Below are positions 6,106 through 12,543 of a stretch of 46,175 nt of DNA, piece after piece. Positions within the stretch are counted from its first letter, which is position 1. The number at the start of each line of letters is the position of its first letter. This DNA comes from a virus, in the IMG/VR virus record IMGVR_UViG_3300046530_000038, positions 1 through 46,175 of that record. The stretch is one strand, 5' to 3'. The translations under genes and the position numbers were made by a program. The notes beneath the pieces are model-generated. The model was not told the DNA's origin. It was given only the letters and a program-made list of their open reading frames with translations, and did not search any database.

Positions 6106-6822
6106 ATGATCGGAACAAAGCTTTATGGGAAAGGACAGGTTTATGCTGTGATGTTTTCTGATGGCTGGATAAAGATCGGAAGAGGTCGAGATGCATCGAA
6201 AAGAATAAACAGCCATATAAGCGTTTCAAAAATCAGGGGTGCTAAGCCTGTAAAATCAATAATCTCAGGAGAGTTGCTTCATACGCATTCCGCAGAAAAA
6301 AGATTGAAAGATTATTGTGCTTGTATTTGCACAGAAAGGCATGGTGGGGAGTGGTTCAAGGGCGTATGTATTGAAAAAGTCTCAGAAATAATCCGAGTTG
6401 AATTTCCAGGTGATGACCAAGAGGAAATTATGAAAGCAATCTCGGAGCAGGCTGAAAGAATTAAAACAGGATTTAGCTATGAATTCCTTGAGGAAGATAG
6501 AATTCAAAAATTATCTGACCGTGATGAAAAGTGGGCAACATCCATGTCTCATGCGACTGTTATGAAAAGCATGTACACCAACTGGATGTATGGTGGTGAT
6601 CTTTTCATGCCTATAGATAATGGCGCGTCCAAGTTCGAGCTGTTTTCCGCTCTGGCTCTATACAGTATGAGCACAGAAGAAATAGGCGATGCCTATGTAA
6701 CGATCAGTGATGACCCTGACGAGGGGATATCTTTTTTGATGAGCGCTTCGCAAAAGTCAGCAAAAGCTATACTTGACTCAAAGAAAATAGAACCTGAAAA
6801 GGCCCTTGAGGTGCCGGCGTGA
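6106..6822 (+). CDS. T5orf172/MUG113-like (GIY-YIG superfamily) protein
   Basis: 238 aa. Residues about 7-100 fit the T5orf172 type of GIY-YIG fold: GQVYAVMFSDGWIKIGRGRDASKRINSH, a conserved E in HTHSAEKRLKDY, and GGEWFKG. The family is associated with nucleases or DNA-binding proteins of phages. The C-terminal 130 residues are unrecognised. ATG 6106 follows GGGTGAG; an in-frame start at 6031 lies inside the leader RNA. The gene is much more AT-rich than its neighbours and has its own promoter and elaborate leader, the marks of a recently acquired moron. Catalytic competence is uncertain. Confidence 0.7.
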   Translation: MIGTKLYGKGQVYAVMFSDGWIKIGRGRDASKRINSHISVSKIRGAKPVKSIISGELLHTHSAEKRLKDYCACICTERHGGEWFKGVCIEKVSEIIRVEFPGDDQEEIMKAISEQAERIKTGFSYEFLEEDRIQKLSDRDEKWATSMSHATVMKSMYTNWMYGGDLFMPIDNGASKFELFSALALYSMSTEEIGDAYVTISDDPDEGISFLMSASQKSAKAILDSKKIEPEKALEVPA

Positions 6823-7598
6823 GCGAATTCAATCTTATGCGCGGCGATTGCCTGGAGGTGATGCGGTCATTGCCAGATGCCAGTGTTGATATGGTGCTAG
6901 CCGATCTGCCTTATGGAACGACCCAGTGCGCATGGGACACTATCATCCCGCTCGAGCCGCTCTGGTTGGAGTACTTGCGGATCGCCAAGCCGGAAGCGGC
7001 AATAGTTCTTTGTGCTGCGCAGCCGTTCGCGTCTATGCTGGTTGCGAGCAACCCAAAGCACTACAAGTACGAATGGATCTGGGAGAAAGGGGCAGCAACC
7101 GGATTCCTGAACGCCAAGAAGCAGCCGCTGCGCGCTCATGAAAGCGCCCAGGTCTTCTACCGCAAGCAGCCGGTATACAACCCACGCATGACAACCGGAC
7201 ATGAGCGCAAGACGTCGAAGCGGAAGTCGGTGGAATCCGAGTGCTACGGGAAGGCACTGAACCTCACCGAGTACGACTCAACCGAGCGGTACCCGCGTTC
7301 AGTGCAGTTCTTTTCAAGCGACAAGCAGACCGCCAGCTACCACCCGACTCAAAAGCCAGTCGCCTGGATGGAATTCTTAGTCAGCACCTACTCAGATGAG
7401 GGCGGCGTAATTCTGGACAACACCATGGGAAGCGGCACTACGGGTGTTGCCTGTATGAATTTGCGTAGGAAGTTCATCGGCATCGAACGCGACAGCGGAT
7501 ATTTCGAGACAGCCCAGCAACGAATCGCCGATGCGATCATCGTCCGCGACACCCCGGTACCGCAAATCGATATGTTCAAAGAGGCCGATCATGGCTGA
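6819..7598 (+). CDS. DNA adenine/cytosine-N4 methyltransferase, beta class
   Basis: 259 aa. The catalytic motif IV is DLPYG (residues 29-33, a DPPY variant), near the N-terminus. The AdoMet-binding motif I, NTMGSGTTG, comes near residue 210, preceded by HPTQKPV. This IV-before-I order defines the beta class (N6-adenine or N4-cytosine). No partner nuclease is adjacent, so it probably protects phage DNA or marks it. ATGA-coupled to the T5orf172-like gene. Target sequence unknown. Confidence 0.85.
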   Translation: MSEFNLMRGDCLEVMRSLPDASVDMVLADLPYGTTQCAWDTIIPLEPLWLEYLRIAKPEAAIVLCAAQPFASMLVASNPKHYKYEWIWEKGAATGFLNAKKQPLRAHESAQVFYRKQPVYNPRMTTGHERKTSKRKSVESECYGKALNLTEYDSTERYPRSVQFFSSDKQTASYHPTQKPVAWMEFLVSTYSDEGGVILDNTMGSGTTGVACMNLRRKFIGIERDSGYFETAQQRIADAIIVRDTPVPQIDMFKEADHG

Positions 7599-8031
7599 CC
7601 TAATGCTTCGCAACGAGTCAGACCGTACTCGTCTGATCGGCTATCTGACCGCGCTGGACCTGTCCAAGCCTCGCAAGCTGACAATCGTCGAAGTCCGCAG
7701 CAAGCGCAGTGACGCGCAGAACAAAATGCTGTGGATGTGGAACGGCCTTATCCAGACGCATCTGCGCGAGTCTTTCGGCCAGCTCGCCAGTTCCGAAGAG
7801 TGGCACGAGATTCTGGTATCTAAGCTGTGGCCGGCCGAGGTTCATCCGGTCGAACTACCAGACGGCACCCGGTACCGCGTCGGCCGAGCCAAGACCCGCA
7901 AGTTCACCATCGCGGAGATGACTCAGTATCTTGAACTGCTGGACGCCTACTGTGCAGAGCACTTGCAGCTGTTGCTTCCGCACCCTGATGACCTGATGTA
8001 CGCCATCTACGGCGAGCGGAGACCATCATGA
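7591..8031 (+). CDS. ninB: NinB recombination protein
   Basis: 146 aa with the NinB pattern: LRNESDRTRLIGYLTALDLSKPRKLTIVEVRSKRSDAQNKMLWMWN, then SSEEWHEILVSKLWP, and KTRKFTIAEMTQYLELLDAYCAEH near the end. NinB (Orf of lambda) works in phage recombination as a recombination mediator that acts with SSB-coated DNA. The start at 7591 overlaps the methyltransferase end by eight bases. NinG follows with a four-base overlap, as in lambdoid nin regions. Confidence 0.9.
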   Translation: MADLMLRNESDRTRLIGYLTALDLSKPRKLTIVEVRSKRSDAQNKMLWMWNGLIQTHLRESFGQLASSEEWHEILVSKLWPAEVHPVELPDGTRYRVGRAKTRKFTIAEMTQYLELLDAYCAEHLQLLLPHPDDLMYAIYGERRPS

Positions 8032-8624
8032 CCCTGCAAGCCAAGAAGCCGCGCCCGAAGAAATGCCGGGTCGAATCATGCAGAACCTTATTCGTCCCTG
8101 CTCGCATGGGGCAGGCGGTTTGCTCGCCGGCCTGCGCGATTATTGATGCGCCGAAGAATCAGGATAGGGCGAAAAAGGCACTCGTCCAGGTAGAGCGCAC
8201 GCAGACCAAAGAGCGCAAGGAAAAGCTCAAGACGAGATCCGACCACATGAAGGAATGTCAGAGGTCGTTCAACGAGTTCATCCGCTGGCGTGATCGTGTA
8301 GCCGGCCATCCTTGCATCTCAAGCGGGCGCGCCCTGGATTGGTCCGGGAACATGACCGATTGCGGGCACTATCGCTCGGTTGGCTCATCGCCACATTTGC
8401 GCTTCGACCAGCGCAACGCCCATGCCCAAAGTAAGCACGATAATCAGTTCCTCTCTGGTAACGTCGTGGCCTACCGCATAGGGCTGATTGATCGCATAGG
8501 GCTAGAGGCGGTCGAGGCGCTGGAGTGCGACCAAGAGCCAAGGAAGTATTCGACGCAGGATCTGATTGATATGGCGGCCCAATACCGGGCCAAGACTCGC
8601 GAACTCAAAAGGACCACGGCATGA
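8028..8624 (+). CDS. ninG: NinG/Rap-type recombination endonuclease
   Basis: 198 aa. The N-terminal zinc-binding region (C-x4-C...CSPAC, residues about 13-36) leads into a basic helix. Then come the family blocks CISSGRALDWSGNMTDCGHYRSVGSSPHLRFDQRNAHAQSKHDNQFLSGN, typical of NinG. Lambda Rap is a structure-specific nuclease that resolves recombination intermediates. It probably acts with NinB and the ERF/YqaJ pair on the other strand. Confidence 0.9.
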   Translation: MTLQAKKPRPKKCRVESCRTLFVPARMGQAVCSPACAIIDAPKNQDRAKKALVQVERTQTKERKEKLKTRSDHMKECQRSFNEFIRWRDRVAGHPCISSGRALDWSGNMTDCGHYRSVGSSPHLRFDQRNAHAQSKHDNQFLSGNVVAYRIGLIDRIGLEAVEALECDQEPRKYSTQDLIDMAAQYRAKTRELKRTTA

Positions 8625-8941
8625 AAAGTAAGTTTATCTCGGCGCTCATCAGCACCTTGTTCAGTCTCGCGCTGCTGTCTGGCATCGACCCGCTGCATCA
8701 GTTCGCCTTTTACGTGACGCTTGTCATGAACGTCATTGCGTGGCTGGCCTTGTTCTGCGGAGCGGTCAAGGGCGAAGTGGCGGATAAGTTGCGCAAAAGC
8801 CCATGGGTCGGAATGGCAAGCACGGCATTCAGCCTCTACGCGCTTATCTTCACTGGTCACGCCATCCTTGCAGCGTCGAGCTTCATGGTCACGTTCTTCA
8901 TCCTGCTCATCGCCTTCAGAAAGCCGGAGGTGGCCGCATGA
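8621..8941 (+). CDS. Small multi-pass membrane protein
   Basis: 106 aa with about three to four hydrophobic segments (FISALISTLFSLALLSGI; FYVTLVMNVIAWLALFCGAV; MASTAFSLYALIFTGHAILAA; FMVTFFILLIAF). No family recognised. Coupled to NinG. Its position before two more tiny membrane genes suggests an inner-membrane function such as host takeover or exclusion, but nothing in the sequence fixes that. Confidence 0.7.
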   Translation: MKSKFISALISTLFSLALLSGIDPLHQFAFYVTLVMNVIAWLALFCGAVKGEVADKLRKSPWVGMASTAFSLYALIFTGHAILAASSFMVTFFILLIAFRKPEVAA

Positions 8942-9048
8942 TCATTCACTTGTACTTCGGATTCATGCTGTTGCTGGCCGGGGGATGCCTTGAGGGTTGC
9001 CGCCGCCTGATTCGCCGGGACCGGATTGCGCGAGGTGTAAGGCCATGA
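8938..9048 (+). CDS. 36-aa membrane microprotein
   Basis: ATGA-coupled at both ends. One hydrophobic segment (IIHLYFGFMLLLAGGCLEG) is followed by a very basic tail (CRRLIRRDRIARGVRP), so the tail should face the cytoplasm. I know no family. The coupling on both sides is the main evidence that it is real. Confidence 0.6.
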   Translation: MIIHLYFGFMLLLAGGCLEGCRRLIRRDRIARGVRP

Positions 9049-9230
9049 AGTACGAAACCATGTCGCAGATTGTTCGCGAAAAGCTTGATGGTCGGGCATT
9101 TACCGGAACGGAACGATTTCTTTGGATGGCATGGGTTAATAAGGATGAAAGCTACCGGATGGTAAGGACGATTGCCCTGCTTGGCTGGGCTCTGGCGCTG
9201 ACTGGGCCGCTAGTTATTATCTTCGGCTAA
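9045..9230 (+). CDS. 61-aa protein with C-terminal membrane anchor
   Basis: Starts in an ATGA overlap. The soluble N-terminal 40 residues end in a hydrophobic anchor (TIALLGWALALTGPLVIIFG) up to the last residue. It is the last gene before a 600-base noncoding stretch. Function unknown. Confidence 0.65.
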   Translation: MKYETMSQIVREKLDGRAFTGTERFLWMAWVNKDESYRMVRTIALLGWALALTGPLVIIFG

Positions 9231-9246
9231 AGGTTCTCAAAAGGCC

Positions 9247-9276
9247 TTCACAGAGTTAAGCTGGTTGTTCTATACT
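9247..9276 (+). promoter_or_regulatory. Promoter of the large noncoding RNA
   Basis: TTCACA (9247-9252), an 18-bp spacer and TATACT (9271-9276) predict a start near 9283, at the edge of the structured region. Confidence 0.55.
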
Positions 9277-9282
9277 GGATCA

Positions 9283-9747
9283 GTGCAGATGTTATGGATT
9301 CCCTGTAAAGGGTGTGCCGTCCCGTGACCCACAAGCGCACTTGAACGATAAGAGTCGCCATCTGCCAAGATCAACCAACGCCAGCGACGCGGAGAACAGC
9401 TTCCGCCAGCCCGCACATGCGGAATCGTCTTTATCTGACAGCTCTCCCCCAGTCAGCGAACACCCACCCAGACGTAAAACTCTGGATTAGCCAGGGAGCA
9501 CGCAGGGAGGGCTGCCAGATGCAGATGAATGCGCAGGCTGATGCGCGCAGACGCAATCAGGAGGACGGAGCAAGACGAGGCTCTATGTTGCCAGCACATG
9601 CGCGACTATCGTCGATAAGCGCGCTGGCTAAACCTGAAAGGCCGGAGATCAGCGCCGGCCATCTGCATCAATCCGGGAAGCCTGAGACAGTTCGGATCAA
9701 AGCTACAGTCAGGCACAAAAGCCCCGACATAAAAACCGGGGCTTTTT
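9283..9747 (+). ncRNA. Large structured noncoding RNA (~465 nt)
   Basis: This stretch lacks a credible gene and is full of pairings. 9285-9291/9359-9365 encloses a GUAA-loop hairpin (9301-9312) and 9313-9317/9335-9339. Next come 9389-9393/9402-9406 and 9411-9414/9419-9422, then 9439-9448/9505-9514 (10 bp, one wobble) around 9468-9472/9481-9485. 9518-9527/9660-9669 (10 bp, perfect) encloses the bulged stem 9590-9595/9623-9628 with 9607-9610/9614-9617, and the hairpin 9641-9645/9655-9659. Then 9680-9685/9709-9714 precedes a terminator. Promoter at one end and terminator at the other support an independent RNA. It resembles the large ornate phage RNAs in style only; no named class is recognised. 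Confidence 0.75.
9717..9747 (+). terminator. Rho-independent terminator of the large RNA
   Basis: AAAAGCCCCG (9717-9726) pairs with CGGGGCTTTT (9737-9746) across a ten-base loop, giving a GC-rich stem with flanking A and T tracts. Between here and the next gene at 9840 I see no further clear signal. Confidence 0.85.
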
Positions 9748-9839
9748 CATGCCCGTTAATCTGCCAAGTAGCATATTGACATGACGAACGAATCCAGAGC
9801 GCATACAATCAACCAATACGCGAATACGAAGGGTCGAGA

Positions 9840-10103
9840 ATGAAACCGTCTACCGCTTGGAGCTGTCTGGCTTTCTCGCTGGCCCTGGCCAGTTACTCGA
9901 TGAATCGGGACATCAGCGCGAACGTGTTCCTGGCTTGCGTTTTCATTATCCAGGGCCTAAAAAGAACCGATGGATCGAAACATGAAGGGCTTACTTCCGT
10001 GCTTGCTTTTGCACTCAGCGCCGGCATTGTGATCTTCTCAGCGTCGAACCTGATTGACGGATCTGATAAAAGCGCGCCGGCCCACTTCCGCTACAAACAC
10101 TAA
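9840..10103 (+). CDS. Small membrane protein
   Basis: 87 aa with hydrophobic segments at about 6-20, 27-38 and 52-67 (TSVLAFALSAGIVIFSAS). GGGTCGAGA precedes the ATG. Unrecognised. It stands directly before two putative holins, so a lysis role is possible. Confidence 0.6.
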   Translation: MKPSTAWSCLAFSLALASYSMNRDISANVFLACVFIIQGLKRTDGSKHEGLTSVLAFALSAGIVIFSASNLIDGSDKSAPAHFRYKH

Positions 10104-10113
10104 AGGACTGAAT

Positions 10114-10494
10114 ATGGCCGATGTCGCCACCACGGCAGCCTGCACCGTTGTCGGAATCGCCGGGGTTGCCGTGGCAAGCTGTCTGCCTCAGATCGACCTG
10201 AGCGCGGTTGTGTGCTCGTTCGTGGGAGCGCTGATCTTTGTCTTGTGGGCCAAGGAACTGAGCACGCCGCAGCGGGTCGGATACTTGCTAGCTGGATGGG
10301 TTGGTGGGTACTACGCCGCCGCCGAAGTGCTCGCCCAGGCTTGGACCAAGACCAGCGGCATCGCCGCATTTGGATGCAGCCTGATTATCGTATTGGTTAG
10401 CATCAGCGTTCTCGAAACTTTCAGCACCGGGAAACTCCCGAAGTGGCTCACAGAATTACCCGCCGCTATCGGAAAACTCCGGAGAGGTGAATGA
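10114..10494 (+). CDS. Putative phage holin (Pseudomonas phage type)
   Basis: 126 aa. Start at ATG 10114, after AAAGGA. There are about four hydrophobic segments, beginning MADVATTAACTVVGIAGVAVASCLPQ and including GYLLAGWVGGYYAAAEVLAQ and GIAAFGCSLIIVLVSISVLE, with a short charged tail (KLRRGE). This matches the pattern of a putative-holin family common in Pseudomonas phages. Holins make inner-membrane lesions that time lysis. The endolysin and spanins are 24 kb away. Confidence 0.7.
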   Translation: MADVATTAACTVVGIAGVAVASCLPQIDLSAVVCSFVGALIFVLWAKELSTPQRVGYLLAGWVGGYYAAAEVLAQAWTKTSGIAAFGCSLIIVLVSISVLETFSTGKLPKWLTELPAAIGKLRRGE

Positions 10495-10808
10495 TGAGTC
10501 TTTCTCATGCCCATACGCTGCTGTACGCCATGTTGTGCGGCAGTCTTTGCTTTGTTGTGGCGTTCATGTACCAACGCAATGGCGCCAAGTACAAGCTGTT
10601 CCCGAGCATCACGGCCTTCTGCATTGCCGCAGTAGCTGGCTCCGAGTGGATCGAGGTCATGGGCTCAATAATCCTGTACAAGCACTGGCCCTCAATCTCC
10701 CCGGTCGTCACCATCTTTTTATCCCTGTTGCTTATCCTGGCGGTCAAAGAGCGCGGCAATGTCGCCCGCATCATTGACCGCCTACTGTTCGTGCGCGCCA
10801 CAAATTGA
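10491..10808 (+). CDS. Putative 3-TM phage holin
   Basis: 105 aa, ATGA overlap with the preceding holin gene (ATGATG, second ATG at 10494). Three hydrophobic helices (LLYAMLCGSLCFVVAFMY; ITAFCIAAVAGSEWI; ISPVVTIFLSLLLILAV) with a YQRNGAKYK turn between the first two fit the putative three-TM holin family of proteobacterial phages. Two adjacent holin-like genes could be a holin and antiholin. Confidence 0.7.
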   Translation: MMSLSHAHTLLYAMLCGSLCFVVAFMYQRNGAKYKLFPSITAFCIAAVAGSEWIEVMGSIILYKHWPSISPVVTIFLSLLLILAVKERGNVARIIDRLLFVRATN

Positions 10809-10859
10809 GATGATTCAGTTTTGTGGTGCGAAAAACCAACCCTTGGCGGAGTTATGTTT

Positions 10860-11192
10860 ATGAAAAGTTTTGCAGTAGCAGCATTGATCGCAGTATCCCT
10901 GTGTCAGCCGGTAATGGCCGACTCAAAGATCCCTAACGACATCCACCAAAAGCCGGCACTGTTTTGCTTGGTCGCTGGAGCGATGTCCAACATCGTCATG
11001 AAGCGCATCAACCTCGGCGAGCCCATCGAGTACCTGTACGAGGAAGCTGCAGCGCTCGAAAACCCGCAGCTTCGCGCCTACATGCTTCAAACCGTCACCA
11101 TGGCCAGCTGGGCTCCTCTTCAGACCCCCGGCGGTCAGTTCTCTGAGTGGAACTATCAACGGTGCCTGGTAGTGATGAACAGTCGCCAATAA
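10860..11192 (+). CDS. Small secreted (periplasmic) protein
   Basis: 110 aa. ATG 10860 is preferred over ATG 10854 because GGAG ends at 10850. The N-terminus is a signal peptide (MKSFAVAALIAVSLCQPVMA, likely cut before DSKI). The mature part has two cysteines that could pair (FCLVAGAM; YQRCLVVM). Family not recognised. Its place between holins and terminase suggests a late periplasmic function. Confidence 0.65.
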   Translation: MKSFAVAALIAVSLCQPVMADSKIPNDIHQKPALFCLVAGAMSNIVMKRINLGEPIEYLYEEAAALENPQLRAYMLQTVTMASWAPLQTPGGQFSEWNYQRCLVVMNSRQ

Positions 11193-11202
11193 GGAACGCA
11201 GT

Positions 11203-11769
11203 ATGGCGTTGACCCCCAAACAAGAAAGCTTCTGCCTTGCGTACCTGGAGACGGGTAACGCGAGCGAGGCTTATCGACTTGCATACGCTGCCGGCAAGAT
11301 GAAGCCGGAGACGATAAACCGTACTGCGAAAGAGTTACTTGATAACCCCAAGATTGCCGCAAGGCTTGAAGATCTTACAAAGGCAGCCACATCCAAGGCC
11401 GTAATGACCCGTCAGCGAGCCCTTGAGCGCCTCAGCTTGATTGCTGAGACATCCATTACGGATATCCTTGAGTTCGACCAGCAAGAGCTTGACGGGCCTG
11501 ATGGGCCTGTTCGAGAAACAATCTGGCGAATGAAGGATAGCGCCGAGATTCCAGATATCGCGGCCGCCACCATCAAGTCCGTGACCATGACAAAGTTCGG
11601 GCCAAAGATTGAGATGTACGATCGGCTGTCGGCCATCCAGCAGCTGGCCAAGATGCAGGGCTGGGAGTCGGCGCATAAGGTGGACCACATCAGCAGTGAT
11701 GGCAGCATGGCGCAAGGTCCGACTAGGATTGAAATCGTCGCTCCGTCCATGGTTAGTGATGGCGAGTAG
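11203..11769 (+). CDS. terS: Terminase small subunit
   Basis: 188 aa. The opening LTPKQESFCLAYLETGNASEAYRLAYAAGKMKPETINRTAKELLDNPKIAARLEDL is the helix-turn-helix region of the Terminase_2 family, which binds the phage packaging site and regulates the large subunit. AAGGA precedes the ATG. The large subunit is not the next gene: a methyltransferase with its own promoter intervenes. Confidence 0.9.
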   Translation: MALTPKQESFCLAYLETGNASEAYRLAYAAGKMKPETINRTAKELLDNPKIAARLEDLTKAATSKAVMTRQRALERLSLIAETSITDILEFDQQELDGPDGPVRETIWRMKDSAEIPDIAAATIKSVTMTKFGPKIEMYDRLSAIQQLAKMQGWESAHKVDHISSDGSMAQGPTRIEIVAPSMVSDGE

Positions 11770-11772
11770 CGG

Positions 11773-11778
11773 TATAAT
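11773..11778 (+). promoter_or_regulatory. -10 element for the methyltransferase leader
   Basis: A perfect TATAAT right after the TerS stop. A -35 is weak. The context AGTAGCGGTATAAT repeats that of leader B. Confidence 0.55.
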
Positions 11779-11781
11779 TTC

Positions 11782-11835
11782 AGGGTGGCAGCGGTTTGCA
11801 AGCCGTGGCAGAGATAAGCGCCTGCCAGCCACTCT
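11782..11835 (+). ncRNA. Structured 5' leader forming a three-way junction
   Basis: Starting at the predicted transcript start, P1 is 11782-11789 with 11828-11835 (8 bp, one wobble). P2 is CGGTT-TGCA-AGCCG (11792-11805). P3 is TGGCAG/CTGCCA (11806-11811 with 11822-11827). P3 abuts both P2 and P1 with no unpaired bases, so the junction is compact. It could stabilise the methyltransferase mRNA or be a binding site for autoregulation. Confidence 0.55.
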
Positions 11836-11866
11836 ATTTAATGCTTACCTGGCTTAAAGGGATAAA

Positions 11867-12541
11867 ATGGAAAACTTCAAAAACGGAAAGGTCAGCCTGC
11901 TAAACGGCGACTGCATGGACTATCTAAAATCGCTGCCTGATGACGCGTTTGATTTGGCTATTGTCGATCCGCCCTATGGAATAGGCGAAAGCGGAGACAG
12001 GAACAAATCTCGCGGCAAGCTGGCGACTGCAAAAGACTACAAGGCATTTTCGGGTGGGGACAAGAGTGCGCCAGACCCGGAGTACTTTGTCGAGCTATCA
12101 CGAGTATCCAAAAACCAAATAATCTGGGGCGCCAATCATTTTGCTGACCGCTTAGTAAGCCCGTCATCCCCGTGCTGGATCGTATGGGATAAGCAAACCG
12201 GGGAAAGTGATTTCGCTGACTGCGAACTGGCTTATGCCAGTTTTAAAACTGCAGTCCGTAAATTTACGTTCAGGTGGTCAGGGATGCTGCAGGGGTGCAT
12301 GAAGAACAAAGAGGTGCGCATCCACCCGACCCAAAAGCCCGTAAAGCTTTACGAATGGTTGCTTTCGAACTACGCAAAAGAAGGCGACCGCATTCTAGAT
12401 ACGCATCTCGGTAGCGGATCTAGCGCAATTGCTGCGCACTACGCAGGGTATGAGTTTGTCGGGATAGAGATGCACCCTGATTATTATGCGTCGGCTATTG
12501 ATCGATTCCAGCGAGAGACATCGCAAATGTCTTTTCTGTAA
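11867..12541 (+). CDS. DNA methyltransferase, beta class (moron between terminase genes)
   Basis: 224 aa. DPPYG (residues 34-38) is motif IV. HPTQKPVKLYEWLL precedes motif I, LDTHLGSGSSAIAA, near residue 180, so it is an N6-adenine or N4-cytosine enzyme of the beta class. AAAGGGA precedes the ATG. It differs clearly from the methyltransferase at 6819 in sequence and composition. Its own promoter and leader, and its place inside the usually uninterrupted terS-terL pair, mark it as an insertion. It probably protects DNA before packaging. Confidence 0.85.
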   Translation: MENFKNGKVSLLNGDCMDYLKSLPDDAFDLAIVDPPYGIGESGDRNKSRGKLATAKDYKAFSGGDKSAPDPEYFVELSRVSKNQIIWGANHFADRLVSPSSPCWIVWDKQTGESDFADCELAYASFKTAVRKFTFRWSGMLQGCMKNKEVRIHPTQKPVKLYEWLLSNYAKEGDRILDTHLGSGSSAIAAHYAGYEFVGIEMHPDYYASAIDRFQRETSQMSFL

Positions 12542-12543
12542 AG

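Noticed and set aside
9283-9400. 6S RNA-like segment
   Set aside because: A few words resemble 6S RNA, but the long central bulge between two closing stems is missing and the region folds into separate hairpins.
9417-9779. 120-aa open frame in the noncoding stretch
   Set aside because: It reads through the terminator at 9717-9747, has no ribosome site, shows no domain, and lies over many RNA stems. The RNA interpretation is better.
9776-9809. Promoter TTGACA...TACAAT before 9840
   Set aside because: The spacer is 22 bp, too long for a sigma-70 promoter, and no better -10 lies at 17 bp.
11782-11835. Hammerhead ribozyme
   Set aside because: It is a three-way junction, but the conserved CUGANGA and GAAA core is absent and only two junction bases are unpaired.
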